This document shows positions 63,225-64,000 of a stretch of DNA of 64,000 nt, in pieces. The position numbers and the translations under genes were made by a program. The stretch's first letter is position 1. Every line of letters starts with the position of its first letter. Source of the stretch: Granulicella sp. (GTDB lineage Bacteria > Acidobacteriota > Terriglobia > Terriglobales > Acidobacteriaceae); NCBI GenBank assembly GCA_003132145.1, contig PKWU01000039.1, positions 16,593 to 80,592 of the forward strand, given 5' to 3'. Under the pieces are notes generated by a model that saw nothing but the letters and a program-made list of their open reading frames with translations, had not been told where the DNA came from and did not search any database.

Positions 63225-64000
63225 CCTTTGATCTCCAGCATCCGCTCCAGCGCCGCGCGCGCCCAGTGCTTCACTTTGTCTTCTACTTGGATGCGGTTCA
63301 CAACCCGCCCTTCGATTAGATTCTCCAGGGCCCACGCAAGATGCTGCGGAGAGATGCGATACATCGTCGTGCACAGGCATCCCGACTCATCCAGCGTAAT
63401 CACCCGCTTGCCCAGAGGCCGGAAGCGCTCGGCCAGCCGGTTCACCAGATGGATCTCCGTGCCCACCGCAAAGCTCGTTCCCTTCGGCGCCTGCTCGATC
63501 AGCTCGACGATCCGTTCGGTCGATCCCAGTGCATCCGCCTTCTGGCACACCTCCCAGCGGCACTCCGGATGCACCACCACCTGCATTCCCGGCTCCTCGC
63601 GCCGAACTCGGTCGACGTGCTCCGGCAGAAACCGCTGATGCACGCTGCAGTGTCCCTTCCACAGGACCACGCGCGCCGCGCGCAGCCGCTCCAGCGTCAC
63701 TCCCCCATTGATCTGGTAAGGGTCCCAAACCACCATCTCGCTCAGCGCAATCCCCATCGCGTACGCCGTGTTGCGCCCCAGGTGCTGGTCCGGCAGGAAC
63801 AGGATCTTCTCCGCGCGCGCGAAGGCCCACTCGAACGCAGCCCGCGCATTCGACGAAGTACACACCAGCCCGCCGCGTTCGCCGCAGAACGCCTTGATCT
63901 CCGCCGCCGAGTTCATATACGTCAGCGGCAGGATGCCTTTGCCGCTGTCGTTGTTTGCTGTTCCCTGACCCGTGTTCCCTGTCGGGGTCCCCGGCAAGCG
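63221..64000 (-). CDS. nadA: Quinolinate synthase NadA, 5' end beyond the window
   Basis: About 260 codons are visible. NadA condenses iminoaspartate with dihydroxyacetone phosphate on a 4Fe-4S cluster. Visible parts: YMNSAAEIKAFCGERGGLVCTSSNA (first cluster Cys), FLPDQHLGRNTAYAMGI, VVLWKGHCSVHQRF, VVVHPECRWEV (second Cys), LDESGCLCTTMYRISPQHL (third). The track's TTG start is an artefact, because the N-terminal domain is missing and should lie beyond 64000. The first visible codons (LPGTPTGNTGQGTANNDSGK) are built from a palindromic repeat and a heptamer array. Confidence 0.93.
   Translation of the reverse strand, partial: RLPGTPTGNTGQGTANNDSGKGILPLTYMNSAAEIKAFCGERGGLVCTSSNARAAFEWAFARAEKILFLPDQHLGRNTAYAMGIALSEMVVWDPYQINGGVTLERLRAARVVLWKGHCSVHQRFLPEHVDRVRREEPGMQVVVHPECRWEVCQKADALGSTERIVELIEQAPKGTSFAVGTEIHLVNRLAERFRPLGKRVITLDESGCLCTTMYRISPQHLAWALENLIEGRVVNRIQVEDKVKHWARAALERMLEIKG
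63959..64000 (-). repeat. Heptamer array plus half palindrome inside nadA, cut by the window edge
   Basis: On the plus strand TGTTCCC TGACCCG TGTTCCC TGTCGGG is followed by GGGGTCCCCGGCAAGCG at the window end. That is the left arm of the inner palindrome seen at 56616 and 62671. The order heptamer array plus palindrome half mirrors the insertion in pgeF. Confidence 0.7.

Overview
The window looks like a chromosomal segment of an acidobacterium, most likely class Terriglobia, family Acidobacteriaceae. This is inferred from gene content: a TIGR03435-family protein, a giant choice-of-anchor-D protein, YVTN-type beta-propeller lipoproteins, an alcohol dehydrogenase-hpnC-hpnD-hpnE squalene cluster, a split F-type ATP synthase operon carrying b and b' but no a or c, and high GC. 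There is no rRNA, CRISPR array, origin or intact mobile element. Two tRNA-Leu genes are present.

Layout. 1-3.2 kb: cytochrome c maturation genes (ccmA, a ybaK-like tRNA deacylase, ccmB, ccmC and a ccmD too short for the ORF track). 3.2-10.5 kb: beta-propeller lipoprotein, PP2C phosphatase, YihY membrane protein, queG, HAD hydrolase. 10.7-16.9 kb: a 2065-residue exported Ig-repeat protein. 16.9-20.4 kb: ribBA, a small conserved protein, a TonB-domain gene interrupted by an amber codon, a second HAD hydrolase. 20.5-29.9 kb: tRNAs, DUF3467, a GT39-like glycosyltransferase, a TPR protein, a NfeD-type membrane protease, a lower-GC NucS-like/RAMA-like gene, rimO, and a YtxH pair. 30-38.4 kb: glycine-zipper relic, TIGR03435 protein, AroDE fusion with a lysine-rich tail, pgeF, flavin reductase, mlaFE. 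38.5-45 kb: squalene/hopanoid precursor cluster and an MscS channel. 45-46.9 kb: IS481-like remnant next to a lower-GC stomatin-NfeD pair. 47-53.6 kb: atp operon, read right to left. 53.6-64 kb: a divergent candidate structured RNA, hflX, hfq, a DegT aminotransferase, SH3 lipoprotein, beta-propeller lipoprotein, katG, DUF2203 and partial nadA.

The most unusual signal is two overlapping small-repeat systems. The first is a set of modular, nested palindromic repeats. They occur between genes and also in frame inside genes (DegT aminotransferase twice, queG, probably nadA), much like Rickettsia palindromic elements. The second is a set of period-7 arrays of 3 to 5 units that sit either directly after stop codons (atpD, hflX, degT) or inside coding insertions (pgeF, hpnD, nadA). 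Other points worth following up are the NucS-like plus RAMA-like fusion, the amber-split TonB gene, the structured RNA candidate divergent from atp, and several genes whose -10 box lies only 6 to 9 nt before the start codon.

All assignments are from reading the translations and the DNA. No database search or folding program was run.
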